This document shows positions 32,101 through 59,200 of a stretch of 64,000 bases of DNA, piece after piece. Made by a program: the position numbers and the translations under genes. The notes under the pieces were generated by a model. The model ran no database searches. It had not been told where the DNA came from and was given only the letters and a program-made list of their open reading frames with translations. Source of the DNA: Aulostomus chinensis (lineage: Eukaryota; Chordata; Actinopteri; Syngnathiformes; Aulostomidae); NCBI GenBank assembly GCA_037954235.1, contig JBBMOA010000004.1:11000101-11064100 (forward strand). The letters are read 5' to 3'. Each line of letters begins with the position of its first letter. The first letter of the stretch is position 1.

Positions 32101-33963
32101 GAACTGAATCCGACAGGTTTTTACCCAGCAGAGGGACAGAAACACGCCTGGGTTTATTTCGTTTCACCGGCTTCTAACGTCGCTCCTTTAATTTGTCGTC
32201 TTTTGTTTTTGTTATAAAGTTCAGTGTGGCCGTGTTTGGTGTTCGATGGTGTTTGCAGCCTCTTGTGTGAGGCTCCCACCTCTGAAGCTTCTAAAGGAAA
32301 ATTAAGAATGCTCAGGGAGAGAGAGAGAGAGAGAGAGGAAATGCGGTTACATCGATGTAAGGCGGGGACAGGAAGTTGTAGTCCTGCAGCAGGCTTTGCA
32401 GCGCACGAAGCTGCAGCTCTGCAGGGTAAAGGGCTCATCGTGTCTGGATTATTATCAGCGCGCCCACACGTGCACATTTATATGCTGATGATGAGATTAA
32501 GAGATGAAATGGGGGAATATTGGTACGTGGTGATTGATCTTCACACAATGGTAATCTCAGGTTTCACTTTTGGTGGCGGGAACCACCCTGGTGGAGAAAG
32601 GGGCGGGGCTTAGTTTGCTAAAAAATGAACAAAGGCGGCTCCGGTAGAGGCTAGCGCAGCTGCTGCGGTAGCGTGAGCTCCGTCAGGACTGGAGAGGATT
32701 CCAAAATATTTCTGGCGAGAAGCAGCACGTTGTGTTTTTGTAGTATGCCCTCCTGACGGGAGGCGGTCCTGATCTTGACCTTTGACCTTTGACAACCTAA
32801 TTCTTCTCGGTCCTACGTCGGTGACAAATTTGAAGAAATTCCTTCAAGATGTCCAGGCTTCGTTGAGGTATTGTCTTTAAAGTGACAGCCATTTAACCCC
32901 TAAAGCTGAATGACAAAATAACAACATCTCAACAGCTGCAATGCAAAACGTATCAAATATGTAACTGTCAGTAGAATATGGCCTTTCAGTCTGATGGAAG
33001 AGGACAGTGACCGGAATCATTCACGTTGTCGTTGGGATTTTGGTTTTTGTAAAAACAGAAAATATTTAACTGAATTCCGACTTTAAACTCAACAATCTGG
33101 TTTTATCGCAAGAATTTTCGACTTCATTCTGACAGTCGCAAATCAGACAGAGGTATTCCGAGGCGAATGCCACGATTCTGAGAAAAAGTTAAACTTATGA
33201 GAGCTATGGGAATCAATCATTGTCAAATTTCAACAATTTCTTTTTAATTGAATAATAAAAAAAAAGCCTGTCAAAAAATGTCTCGCTTGGCCTTAAAATT
33301 CTTCAGTAAACTCAAAGTGAGCCAGCAGCTCGATAGAATGGGAACATTCTCTTCAGGTATCCCTCTACTTTTGGATACCACAGAATCTTTCCGCAGCCAT
33401 CAGAATGCTGCTTCCCCTCTCAGGCAACAGCAAGATCAGACACTGTTTCCGATGAGTCGCTGATCTCATGACAGCGGAGAGTCGGGGTCTCCAGGAAGGC
33501 GGGCGAGGGCTGCCTGGGTGTGACCCTTGAGGGTGAGCGTGGTGGGATCAGGCACCAGCGGTCATTTACTCCTACATGATCTACGTTTAGGATTTCGCTT
33601 CTATTAATAGTCACCTCCCACACACACACACTCACACACACACACACACACACACGTCTCCCCTGCAGTCCTCAAATATCACATCCGCCCAAGACTGAAA
33701 TGAAACGAGCTGCAGCAGAAGAGTTTTTCTTCGCCTTGTTTTATTTTGACGGGGCGCTCCTGCCAGCTGGTGTCAACCTGCAGGTATTTCATTGTCTCTT
33801 ATTTTGGGGGTTCTGTTCAAGCACCAGCTGGCTCCTCAAACACAGACTTGTTGATCCAGTTCTAAACCCGGCTGTGACCGTCAGCAGGTGCTTTAGCACA
33901 GCCGCTCTCTCTCACTCATGATGACATGTCTCTCTTTCTACACTCCCTCTCTTCCTCCCTCAG
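29165..33963. other. prkcq upstream region, no gene seen
   Basis: Intergenic or 5' intronic sequence. It includes G runs (29821-29833), a repeated GGCGGCGTGGCTGCA phrase (30153-30190), a short GA run (32319-32337), a fragment of the dispersed GACCTTTGACC repeat (32770-32870) and a (CA)n run (33620-33654). I see no protein-coding exon. Confidence 0.45.
32770..32870 (+). repeat. dispersed repeat (GACCTTTGACC family), partial
   Basis: Contains CTTGACCTTTGACCTTTGAC and GTGACAAATTTGAAGAAATT, phrases shared with the other fragments of this family in the window. Confidence 0.5.
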
Positions 33964-34136
33964 GCTGTTTAAAGGGCAAACCACCACCTCCTCCCCCTCT
34001 TCTTCTCATGCCACCAGCCCATCCTTCCTCTGGAGGGAAAAGGGCGCTCGACTCGTGGAGGAAAGGCGGTTGACGTCGAAGCCTCCAAGAGGCGTCATCT
34101 CAGGGTTTTTGATTTGCACCGAACACGGAGAGTAAA
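33964..34136 (+). promoter_or_regulatory. prkcq: prkcq 5'UTR part with small upstream ORF
   Basis: A very strong acceptor (long pyrimidine tract ending TTCCTCCCTCAG, AG at 33962-33963) precedes the start codon at 34137 by 173 nt, so this is probably the 5'UTR portion of the first coding exon. An ATG at 34008 opens a 21-codon ORF closing with TGA at 34071-34073, before the real start. A second AG at 34101-34102 is a weaker alternative acceptor that would drop this upstream ORF. Confidence 0.45.
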
Positions 34137-47922
<13,786 letters not shown>

Positions 47923-48760
47923 CCACCTGACCAACGACTTCCCATTCGCAGCACTTAAACCACGAATGTTGCAGCTAAACTCAGCTGTCCTCAGAACTCG
48001 ATGACTTAACGGATGTACTGTGAAAAAGGAATTGTCACGATCGACTTCTTTTAACAAAGAAACGACCTCGATTTCTCTGGCTTTTATTGAAATTTCACAC
48101 TCGTTTTACAACTCTAAGAGAACCATGATTATTAAGGTTTTAACCAGACAGCATATTCCGTGGAACCTCACTGCTTAAAGTTCAATAAAAACTGGAGGAC
48201 TGGCCGAGCTCTAAAACCTTTAACCGTGACTATACATCAATGTCCCAAAGGCCACGTAACAAAAACGCTGAAGAAAAATGGACAGTTTACGCACAGATGA
48301 TTAGCCAGCTAGAGGCTTCAATGTCAACCCCGTTATTGTCAAATGCATGTAATTTATTTTACTTAGAGCTTCACAGGGTATGAAGAAAATTAGGGTGTAA
48401 ACTGTCTTTGGTACCTCTTATGAAGTTTTCCTCATGTAAAAACTGAATTTACCTGAAGTCACATTAGAATTGTCCTGTTTGTGTTTGTTTGTTTTTTTCC
48501 TGTCGTATTCCGTAAAACGTTGGTTGGTTGGTTACAGACGTTACAAATGTATTTCTATGAATGTAAAAAACTCAGATAATGTGATGTAACGTGTAGCGAG
48601 GGAAGTTACATGGTTTTCGTTTACAGGTGTTTTCTTACTGTAACTTACTCAGCAGTTTTTATTGAATGTTTAATTTGTACTAGTTTGATTTTTTTTCCTG
48701 TAGGTTTTCATGGTCTTGTCTTTTGGATTTGTGTATAATAAAATGTGGTTATTTTTTGTA
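47923..48760 (+). other. prkcq: prkcq 3'UTR with polyadenylation signals
   Basis: Sequence after the prkcq stop. AATAAA hexamers occur at 48184-48189 and 48737-48742. The second is followed by a T-rich stretch and is the likelier transcript end. Confidence 0.5.
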
Positions 48761-49186
48761 ATCAAATGTTCCAGTCCTTAAAAGGGGGTTCTGATGTGTA
48801 ACGGTCATCTTTAACACAGAAGAACATTTTTCCCAACTGGCATAGTGTGTCGGTACTAAATTTATACATAAAATAACTACAGTACAGGTAATTAATACCA
48901 CGCCATTTTGGGGAGGTTATCAAATATCCTAAAGCATATATAGTAGGAAATGTATACATTGTAAGATGGTTAATGTAACAATTTATACTCCTAAAAATGT
49001 TTTAAGAAAACGTGGCCAAAAAAAAAAAAAATTCTAGTGTCCAAAAGTTTTCTCAGGTTACAAATCACACATTTGTGGTTCATAAAATTGAATAAAAAAA
49101 CAAAACAACTCTGTTTGTCTGTCAGCCACCAAAACATTTTAACACCTACAGCCAAGATGTTTTAACATTGGTACAAGTTTTAAGGA

Positions 49187-49902
49187 ATTCGTCTTCATTG
49201 TCCTCTTTATCCGGTTGGTCCGGGTCGCGGTGGCAGCAGCCTCAGCAAGGAAGCCCAGACCGTCCTCTCCCCAGCCACTTCCACCAGCTCTTTTGGCAGG
49301 AATCTCGAGGCGTTCCCAGGCCAGCTGAGAAATAGAATTCCTCCAGTGTGTCCTGGGTCAGCCCCGAGGCCTCCTCCCGGTTGGGCATGCCTGGAACACC
49401 TCCCGCGGGAGGCATCCGCACCAGATGCCTGAACCACCTCCACTGACTCCTCTACATGGAGGAGCAGCAGCTCTACTCTGAGTCCCTCCTGAATGACTGA
49501 GCTTCTCACCCTGTCTCTAAGGGAGAGCCCAGCCTCCCTGCAGAGGAAACTTATTTCAGCCGCTTGTTTTCGCAATCTCGCTCTTTCGGTCATCACCCAG
49601 AGCTCAAGACCTTAGGTGAGGTTTTGGAACGTAGATTGATCGTTAAATCGAGAGCCTCGCCTTTTGGCTAAGCTCCCTCTTTACCATAACAGACTGGTTT
49701 AGTACCCACATCTCTGCGGATGCCGCCCCAATCCGCCTCTCAATCCCACCCTCACTTGTGATCAAGACCCCGAGATACTTAACTCCAGCTGAGGCAGGAC
49801 CCCCCCGACCCGGAGTGGGCAGGCCACCCTTTTCCAGCGGAGGACCACGGCCTCAGACTTGGAGGTGCTGACTCCCATCCCTGCCACTTCACACTCGGCT
49901 GG
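49187..49902 (-). mobile_element. LINE copy 2, 5'-truncated
   Basis: Second copy of the LINE seen at 797-3939, same orientation, covering only its 3' end. The sequence parallels 802-1550 from the tail inward (ACCCTGTCTCTAAGGGAGAG near 49508; CGTAGATTGAT near 49629) and stops abruptly near 49902. 5' truncation is typical of LINE insertion. It is diverged, with small deletions and a broken frame; the longest open piece (49596-49207) encodes part of the C-terminal region ([18 protein letters not shown]). It lies between the convergent prkcq and tbc1d30 genes. Confidence 0.9.
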
Positions 49903-50005
49903 GAAAATGTTTCAAACTGTTTAAAGGAATTCTTTATGGTGAAAAGTTGCCCGTCAACAAGTTTATGCTGGAGTCCTCAGGTCTCACAGGTGTGTTGAGT
50001 ACAGA

Positions 50006-50075
50006 CCATAATAATGGTATTAATACCATTATTATGGTATTAATACCATAATAATGGTATTAATACCATAATAAG
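50006..50075. repeat. palindromic ATTAATACCATA-type microsatellite
   Basis: Tandem array of roughly 20-bp units around the self-complementary word GGTATTAATACC. Positions 50006-50037 form a perfect 32-bp palindrome (arms CCATAATAATGGTATT and its complement, no spacer). The array continues to about 50075. Confidence 0.9.
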
Positions 50076-50242
50076 GCAACAAAATACCACCACACTGACA
50101 GCTGAAGTTAAAAGTGTTGTGTGTGAAAAGGGTCAAAGCTGCTAAAGGGACACGTTAGTCAGGTGGCTGGAATGCTATGGCCGATCCGTGTAAATCATCA
50201 ACTGAACAGACACTCGGCTCTCTTCCACTTCATCCATTATTC

Positions 50243-52151
50243 TTTATTTGGACGGTGACGGTGGCCTCGCCGCACCGCCTCCTGGTGGTCAAGGAACATT
50301 TGGTATCGTTTCCCACAGACAGTCTCACCACTCGTCAATACAACATCATCATTCTGGTGGTTTAACAGTACTGGATAGTGTGGAAACAACACGGATGATG
50401 TTCTTTCTCACACACACACACACACAAAAAAATTACAAACAAAATTCATACTTACAATGCAACAATACTTTTTTTCACCAGTGTGCATCAATCTCCAGTA
50501 CAAAAAAAAAGGTTAGAAAATAAACTCGACCAGTTACGAAGCCACTGGAGGCAAAAAACAAGGTTAAGATGTAAATTAAAGACAGTTACATGGTGTGTGT
50601 GTGTGAAGGGGTGAACTTTGTGTTGTGATGGGAAGAATCACCACACAAGATGAGAGGAACTAAAGCTTTTACTAAGATCAACACTGACTGGTCCTGAGTC
50701 AGTGTTTTCGATGATCCATCGAGGGTAGAGCGCGGGCTTGTGCAGGTTTTTCAGTTACGTTCTATTACTATGCTTTCACCTACGCAAAAGGATGATCCTT
50801 CCTCTTGAAATGTTCCTCAAACACGTTGAGATGTTGTCTTAAAAGCTTCAGAACAACCGATGAATTCCAGTAACAACCTTGGTTTTTTGGGATATTTCAT
50901 TCAGTCTCCACAAACCTGATGGTATAAACACAAACAGCCACACACCCGCTCACAAAAACAAAACTTTTTTTTTTTTTTATCGTGGTTACATTCCTTGTGT
51001 TCAACAGTCAAGATGCTAACAAAAGAAAAAAAAATCGCACATAAGGAACAATTTTACAATTAGAAACATTTTAAGTGCGTCAGGACAAATGTTTGAAGAT
51101 TGGATCCTCTTTTTATGAACCTTCATCAGCAACGTCTTGTTTCAATACGTGGCGTGGAAACAACTGGATGGCGATTGTGTAACCTCATAGGAGAACGGTA
51201 CTTCATGATGGAGGGTTCTCCTGGTGTTTCAGTCCGTGGAGAACCGTCCTCTCAGGGAACACAGACCTCCACTCAAGAGACGCAGAAGCTGAAAAACTGA
51301 ATGTTTCAGTCAGGAAAGTTTGTCAAGTCTGTACAATGGAGTTCACATCTTACTTCTGGTTTTTTTCGTTGTGTGTATTTTATGCATGGTGCCATGAGTG
51401 TCATATATACACCACGTAGGCTCGGGCTAATTTTGTGTAACTTTTGCCACCTAGCATGAACTGTGGCGTGGAGCCCCTCAGAGACAGCTGGACAGACAGC
51501 AGCAGCCTGTTAGCTCACTCGTAGCTTGCTTTTTGTGTCAATGTCTAAATAGCAGACCGGAAATACACGAGAGGGGGAACGTTACCGAGACGTGGGAGAT
51601 CAGAGAAGTTTCCTTCAGACTTCACACGGTGTATTAATGGACGTTATGTATGTGGGAACAAGGACTATCTTCATGGGATATAAGTTTCCAACGAAAATCA
51701 AACCCTTGTTGTGGACACCAGAGGGACTGTTGGCAGTGTGCTAGCATGAACAAGCTAACGGGCTAGGAGTGGGCGATATAACAGGCTGTTACCATCTCTG
51801 CACCTCTCTCCAGTGGTCCGTGCGGACATTCCAGTCTTCAGGTGTACACATATGGAAATTAACCTTGATGGCCAAGAAGCACCTGCATAGGCCACTATAA
51901 AGGGCTTGATTCTGGGATCCACTGCTGTTCCTGTGCGCCCAACCGTGCAGTCATTAATGCCCTCAACTGAAACATGAAACAAATCACAAGGACGTTTTCT
52001 TTGCTAGACTGTCGCTCGTGTCTGTGTTGGCTTGTGACTTTCCGCCTGACCCTTCTGTCAATGCTCATTATGCAGGAGGCAACATGGTGTAACTGGATAT
52101 TTTATATCATGTACCATCTTGCAGCAGCAGCAGTGGTGGTGGTGGAGCTCT
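50243..52151 (-). other. tbc1d30: probable tbc1d30 3'UTR and flank
   Basis: Minus-strand sequence downstream of the tbc1d30 stop. The nearest good minus-strand AATAAA that I found is at 50243-50248, which would imply a 1.9 kb 3'UTR. No coding sequence is recognised here. The transcript end is uncertain. Confidence 0.35.
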
Positions 52152-53266
52152 TTACCGCCTCCCGGTGGTGCCGGCAGCGCTACTACGGTTGAGGTTGCGG
52201 CTCAGCTGGGGGAAATTTACCATGGGTGTTCTGGACGTGGGTCCGTAAAGGCCCAGGTTCCTGGCCGCCGCTGATTTCCTGGGCTGCTTTATGCAAGGGA
52301 ACGGGGAGAATACCTGGTGTTTAGGTGTGGAAGTAACAGTGGACGAGAACGCCGGCGTGGAAGGTGAGGAGGAGATGTTAGACCTGGTAGATGAGCAGAC
52401 GGAGGAGAGCGAGGGCGTGGAAGGGGAAGGGGTTTTGTAAAAGGTGGAGGATGGCGGGGTAGCGAGCAGACCGTTAGCTGATGTGGAGGGTGGGGGTGTG
52501 GAGGTTTGGGTCGGGGTGGAGGGCGGCGAGGGGGAAGAAGAGCATGACAGACCAACAGAGGCAGATGTAGGAACCGGGGAGGGACTCGAAGTGGACGGTG
52601 GAGTCGAGGGGACACAGGAGGAGGCTGGAGTGATGGAGGGAAGCTGTCCATCACAACCAGAGTCCGACTCCTTCTCTGAAGATGAAGGTCGAGGAAGAGG
52701 AGGGTCTTGAGGCCCAGGCTCTGGGAGGGGGTTGGCCTTGACGGGGGAGTTCAGGTTTGTCCCGTCCTCTAGATCCAGAGCTCCCAGTTGCACCACCACC
52801 TCTCCCACTTCTGCCACACCCGGTGGAGCCTCCTCACATTCTAACCCGGTACCAGAGACACTCCCGTCTTCATTCCCCTCCGTCTTCTCATCATCTCCCT
52901 CTGTCTTCCTGCTTTCCTCCTCCTCTGGTCGTTCTACCTCATCCCCCCCATCCTTCTCTTCTGAATCTCCAAACCCCAGCTGTGCCCGGGCTCTCGCTAC
53001 GTTCCTGCGATGAATGCGGACGTGAGCCCGCCAGGGTGATCCCGCCCCTCCTCCACAGCTCCCAGGAGATCCACTGCTGTTGGAGCTGCAGCGTTGCCTG
53101 GATGGAGAGCCATGAGCCTGGGGTAAAGATATAGGCTGCACCCCTGGAGGTGTGCTCGTGGAGCTCCAGGGGGGTCCGCGTGGTTTACGACCCAGGAGGA
53201 GATGGTTGATGACAGTGCTGGAGGGGTTGAGTTGGGAGGCCAGGACACGGGTGGCGGGGCACTTGT
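52152..53266 (-). CDS. tbc1d30: tbc1d30 terminal Ser/Pro-rich exon
   Basis: 1115-nt last exon encoding about 371 residues. Conserved islands are DKCPATRVLASQLNPSSTVI with NHLLLGRKP, SPWRAHVRIHRRNV, VVQLGALDLED and, at the end, VFSPFPCIKQPRKSAAARNL followed by the C-terminal residues. Between them are Glu-rich and then long Ser/Pro/Thr low-complexity stretches, probably disordered. The acceptor CTCCTCCAG precedes ACAAGTGCC. Confidence 0.93.
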
Positions 53267-56200
53267 CTGGAGGAGTGTGAGGAGTGAGACATGAAAACAT
53301 AAATCCACAACATAAGTGAGCACAAAGAGTGTGACAAACAGTCCTCCATTTCAGCCCCGACTCAGAAACATGGAATATTTCACAGGATTTGCTGACGTGG
53401 TTCTTCAGTGGAGCGACGGCGCTTCACAAAGGCAAAAACCCCGTGCTTAAGTTAACTTGCTAAAGTACATGTTTATTTTATTTAATTTTTTTTTACAGTT
53501 TTAAATAAAACTTTGAACTACATTAATTCTTCAACGTAATTATAACAATTTTAATTTTACACATTGTTACTCATGTTATGTCTGTCTGTCTACATTCTGT
53601 TTTTATAAATTTCTATTTCCTAAATTTTTGTTTCATTATTTGCAAAATTTTAATTCATGTATTAACTATTATTTTTATATCATTATTTTCCTGCATTCTA
53701 TTTTGATAAATTGTGATGGGGTAAATTTGACCGAGGTGTTGTTGGGATAAAATATGTATTTCAATGAAGTGATAATTGGAACCCGGCAGTGTTTTCCCTC
53801 TCTGGCTCCTCCACTATTTGCTGTTGCTAAAAGCTGAGCACCTCTGCCCACCAGCAGAGGGCGCCAACAGACTTAGTATTTATCCCTCAAGCCTCTCACA
53901 GAATGAGGCAACATACTGTATTTAATATTAATTAAGATATGCATCAGCAGCGGCGTTGTATTTTGCTGATGTGAAGTTGTCTTGTAAAAGCTGATTACGG
54001 GGCTGTAGACAGCTGTGAGCTCATTAGCGCGTCCAGATGTTGGAGTCTGAAAAGGAAAAACACATCAAATCTGATTGGGTCACACAAGCCTCCCAAAACC
54101 AAGCGCCAGCAAGAGTTCAAAGGAGCAGCAAACGGGATTAGAGGAGATTAGTGATCAAGGAAATCCACCAGCCAACAATCCTGAATCTTCTGTAAAGTCA
54201 AGAGTAGATGGAGACACCCGCCACGTCTGCGTCTTGGCGTGATCGATCACCGACAGTGGCGTGAGTCACGCGTCTGCGGGCGACAGAACACAGCAGCAGT
54301 TCTTCTGTAGCTACTTGTCCTGGGAACTTTGCTTTGCATCATCTTTAACTGAAAGTAGCGTCTGAGTCTGCAGCAGTGAGGGGTGCCTCCCACATGTCTG
54401 AAAGTGTTCTACCACCACAAATCACAACCAGAAATTTATCTAAATCAGCCCCCCCCCCCCCCAATCAGGATCAGAAGTCCCAAACGTGCCAAAGGGTTCC
54501 ACACCAGTACCGTCAACTGGATGCTCGCTACCATGGCTGTGTTTGTTGGAAGAGTCCTGAAGAACACCTGGACTCGTGGCCACCTCGGCTGCGGGTCCTA
54601 CAAGTCACACATCAGACAACCTGAGCTCTCCTGCGTGTCTGCTGCTCCTCCTCCTGCTCCTGCTCCCTCTCCTGCTCCTCCTCCTGCTCCTCCTCCTGCT
54701 CCCTCTCCTGCTCCTCCTCCTCCTTGCTCCTCCTCCTGCTCCTCCTCCTGCTCCCTCTCCTGCTCCTCCTCCTGCTAGCGGGCTCTTTCAGTTTTACATT
54801 GTTTACAAGAGACTCACAGCCTGATCAGTTTTGAAAACATCAGTTAAAAAAACAACAATCAGATATCAATAATCCCTATGACATCATTAGGTGAGGTTCT
54901 TCTAACCCAACAGTTGTGAATGTTTTGGAATGTTTCATCGCTGTGAAACGGGGAAGTATTCTGATGATGATGTCACCGGCGGCCCCCACCTGTGCGTATG
55001 TAGAGTTGCATAGCCTGTTGCTGCTGGCGCCTCTTGATGCGAGTGTACTGCTTCTTCAGGGCGCAGATGTCTGTGCTCATCCTCTCCATCATCATGCTGT
55101 TGATAGCGGCTTGGTGCTCCGCCCTGGCTCCTCCCCCTGCTCCTCCTCCTCCTCCTCCTCCAGCACCCACCGCTCCTGGGCTCAGCTCAGCGATGTTCCC
55201 CTGCTCCACTCGCTGGTCTGGAGGTGGAAGGAGGAGATTAAAAGATGCAGCAGGCGTTTCTGAGCTTGTTTCTTTCTTTTTCCTTCTTATTATTCCGTGG
55301 CTGTGAGCTTCCACCGGGCAGATGCGGTGATGGTCAGGATTAGACTCCAAGGCTGAGACGGATGACAACTTCCTGCATGAAACAAATCTGACAAAATCCA
55401 CTCTGCCCTTTTTTCCCCAGTCCTTTTAAGCTCCTTTTCTAAATTGCTCACCCACATTTCGCTCTCATCTTCTTTAAATTAAATCAGCTGGTTGCTAAAC
55501 ACTCGTACACAGAAGATTCTGGTACTGAGGAGAAGGATTCAGGAGGAAATCTGTGGTTTGGAAGTGTAAATTTTAAACTTGAAACCACACTGCGAACTGC
55601 AATGTCGTCGTTATGGTTCCTCCTCGTAACGACGACATCATCAGTTTGTGAATTCACAGTCCTTCGGAACAAGGTCACGCCAGTGTTTTTAACTAAATCC
55701 CTCTCAGTCCTCCTCCATGTTTGGGGGCAGGGATTAGTCTGGAGGACACAGATCAGAGACTTGGGAGTCAGATCTGGGAACAGGACATTAAGACCTGGGC
55801 CGGTACTTGGACTGGAGCAGTTTGGCGCCCGTTAAAACCACGCAGGGTCTTAACGGGCGGCTGCACTGACCTTTGAGATGCTTCTGGTATCTCTGGAGCT
55901 CGGGGGCCAGTAAACCACCCAGCGGCCCCAGGCAACCCAGCGCCGTCACCATGGAGTCTTCATCGTCCATGTCAGCGTCGTCGTCACTCTCCCAGCTACC
56001 CAGACCGCCGCTGAAACAAGCAAGGAACATCATCACCTGCATGCATGAACTGGGACGGCGTCAAGTCCTGCTAACGAGCTAATGAGCGTTCCTCCAACCT
56101 TGCGCTGGATCTGACAGAGGTCGGGAACGGGGTGATGTTGTAGGTGTATTTCTCTCTCAGCTCAGCCAGCTGGGGGAAGGGAAACACCGCCATGGAGTAA

Positions 56201-59200
56201 ACCTCCTGATGAAGAGATAACGTTAAGATGGAGGCAGGGGGCGGGGCAGGGGGCGGGGCAAGTGCATTAAAACGTGTGTCCTCTCCAGCACCTGCATGAG
56301 TTCAGTAGCATCCATGAGGTTGTGCTCCAGCATCTCCTGAGTGAGGCAACCCATCGTGCTGTAGAACTCATCTGCTGTCTGACAATACTCGATCCTCCTG
56401 GGCGGAGTCAATGACGGAGGGAGGGAGTGAGGAAGAGAGGGGTAGAGAGCGACAGGGAGAGAGAGAAGGGGGAGGAGTTAAGCTTCTTCCATGATGTTGG
56501 AGAATTCTGAGCTAGCCGCTAATGTTTTAAAGCCTTCATAATGAAGGAGGCGACGTTTTCCCAACAAGTAGTCGGTGAACCCTTAAAATGATTTAAAGTT
56601 GTCATCGTGAGATAAAATGGTTGCATCCTTTAATCTTTAGTCTCCGAGACCAAAGTCTGAGCTGTGGTCAGGGAGCCCCTCAAACCACCAGCACGGCGCT
56701 GGCGTTCCTGTGGTGCTTGTTGTTGCAGGTGCGTGCGACCTCACAAGAATTTGTGGCATCCCAAGTGACTGAATTCTGTCTTCTCTGATCTCTGACTGCT
56801 TTGATCATCACATACATCAAAGCCATCCAGGATCTTGTCATCCAAGACCCAAAGACCCTCAAACCCAAAGACCCTCAAACCCAGCACTGAACTGCCAGGA
56901 TGCACCTGCATTCCAGGTCAAAACGACGGCTGCTGAGACACTCAGTTCAAAAACAGACAGAATTTTCTTGTGTGAGTCATAAAATCTGTCAATGCTCCAG
57001 TGTCGTGACACACTAAAACACGAGGAGCGCTAAATGTCCTAAAGATGTAAAAGAGCAGGCCACTCACTCTCCCAGTCTCTCCCAGATGGCGAGAGCCACA
57101 CGGAACAGAACCTCGGATCCCTCAAAGAAGACCGAGTCCCATATTTTCAAAACGGTTGGTGCCGGCAAGCAGGTGGCGAACATGGTCAGGAACCACTGCA
57201 TGGTGAAGACGTTGGTCAGCGGAGGCTCGTAGCTCCCTGAGACCATCAAACACATGTGTGCTCATGAGGTAACACACACACAGGAAATGAACAGTACTGT
57301 CGACGGCGTCATCGAAAAGTTCGAAAAATGTGCTGGCTGGTGACACGACAGATTCACGTGAGGTTGCATTTCCGTAAGCAGCGACGTATTTGACCTTTAG
57401 AGCTGCTGCCCACAGGCAGGAATTCCTACCTCCAGCCTCTCTGTTGGCGGCTCTCTGAAGGTGGTGGAGGTGCTGGGACAGCCTGGGCAGCTTCAGACGC
57501 AGCAGGTCCCTGAACACCGCCATATCCACTGGAAGACACGCCGTAGAGCGAAAACTGGGATGTTTGCAGACTGACACAATTCCACTCATGACAGAATCCC
57601 CATGACGGGGCGGTCGAGGTTTCATGAGGTAACTTGTTGGTTTACAAGAACAAGAAGTGCCGTATCAGCTGTTTTTTTTTTGCAGCTATTTGTGCCTTCC
57701 TTCCGGTTCTAACAAGAAAGATCTGTGGCACTAGCGTGTGTCACGGCGTTCTTCTTGTATTTAACCACCTTACCGATCAGCTTGTGTGTTGGTTTACCTG
57801 ACAAAGCTCGAAGGTTGTTTGCAAAGTAGCTCTCAGGCAGCACTTTGTCGATCAGGTAGATCATCACCTGCATCCAGACGAGAAGCAGCTCAGGCTCAGC
57901 AGAACAAAACCCCCTCAATCACGTCTCCATCTTAAAACCCTCCCGGTACCTTCAGAGCGTCGCTCTCGTTCCCCTCCGTAGCCTCCAGGATGAGTGCAGC
58001 CAGCACGTTGAAGCCTTGGCAGTAGCCCACGGCTTTATTCCAGCGAGCGTACGCCAGCAGCACTCTCTTGAGGACCACCCGGTCCTGCTCCCCCTCCTGG
58101 CCGCAGTAGGAACTGCAGCCTGTTCTGTGCAGATCCTGAGCGAGGAGAAGGTCGATCTCATCACAAGTCAGCAGATTAACAGGAGTTTGTGAATTATCAC
58201 ATGATGATGATTTAGGACAAACACATCCTCAGAAAACTGTTTTACCAAATAACCACAATCTCAGATGCAGTTAAACGTGTAAAAGTGCCTCTGATGCCGA
58301 CTGAGAGCTACAGAACTCACGCTAGCAGGAGGCGGAGCACCAGCTGCTCCTGCCACTTTCTGACTCATCTTGGTGCTTCGCTGCTTCTGCTGAACTTGAC
58401 TTGTGCAACTGACCTGCTGTATTCTTGGACGGGCGATCGCTGCCAAGGAGGTGTTTTTTTTTTAATTTAATCTCAACTTTTTTAAAAATTACTTCTTTAA
58501 ATAAAAAGGGCTGCACGGTGGCGCAGTGGTCAGCATTGTGGCCTCACAGCAAGAAGGTTCCGGGTTCGAGTCCCGGCTCGGGCGCGGGATCTTTCTGTGT
58601 GAGTCTCCATGTTCTCCCTGTTCCTGCGTGGGTTCTCTCTGGTACTCCAGCTTCCTCCCACAGTCCAAAGACATCAATTTGGGGACGAGGCTGATTGATA
58701 CTCTAAATTGACCGTAGGTATGAATGTGAGTGTGAATGGTTGTTCGTCTCTCTATGTTGGCCCTGCGATGGACTGGCGACCTGACCAGGGTGAACACCGC
58801 CTCTCGCCCGTAGATGCTGGGATAGGCTCCACCCCCCATGACCCTTACTAGTAAGGAATAAGTGGAAGATGACGATGGATGGATTAAATAAAAAATAAAG
58901 GATTTCTCTCTTTAAAACAGAAATATAATCCTGATCTTTTATTACTCATTTTAATCCATGAATTTGGTCATTGTGAGTTTAGATTTAGAGAAATCCAACC
59001 TGTGGAAGTGAGAACAGCAAAACCAGAACGAGCAGCTGAGCCTCGATGTGCTCGTGAATATTTAACGCTGCTTTGAGATTTGCATCACCAGGGGTGGAGG
59101 ACATTCAGACTCCAGCCAATCCTGATCAGATTCTGTAAACCTGAGCGTCCCAGCACGAGGCCGCGTCACGCGTTCACACGCGTGTTGCCTGCATGTTCGG

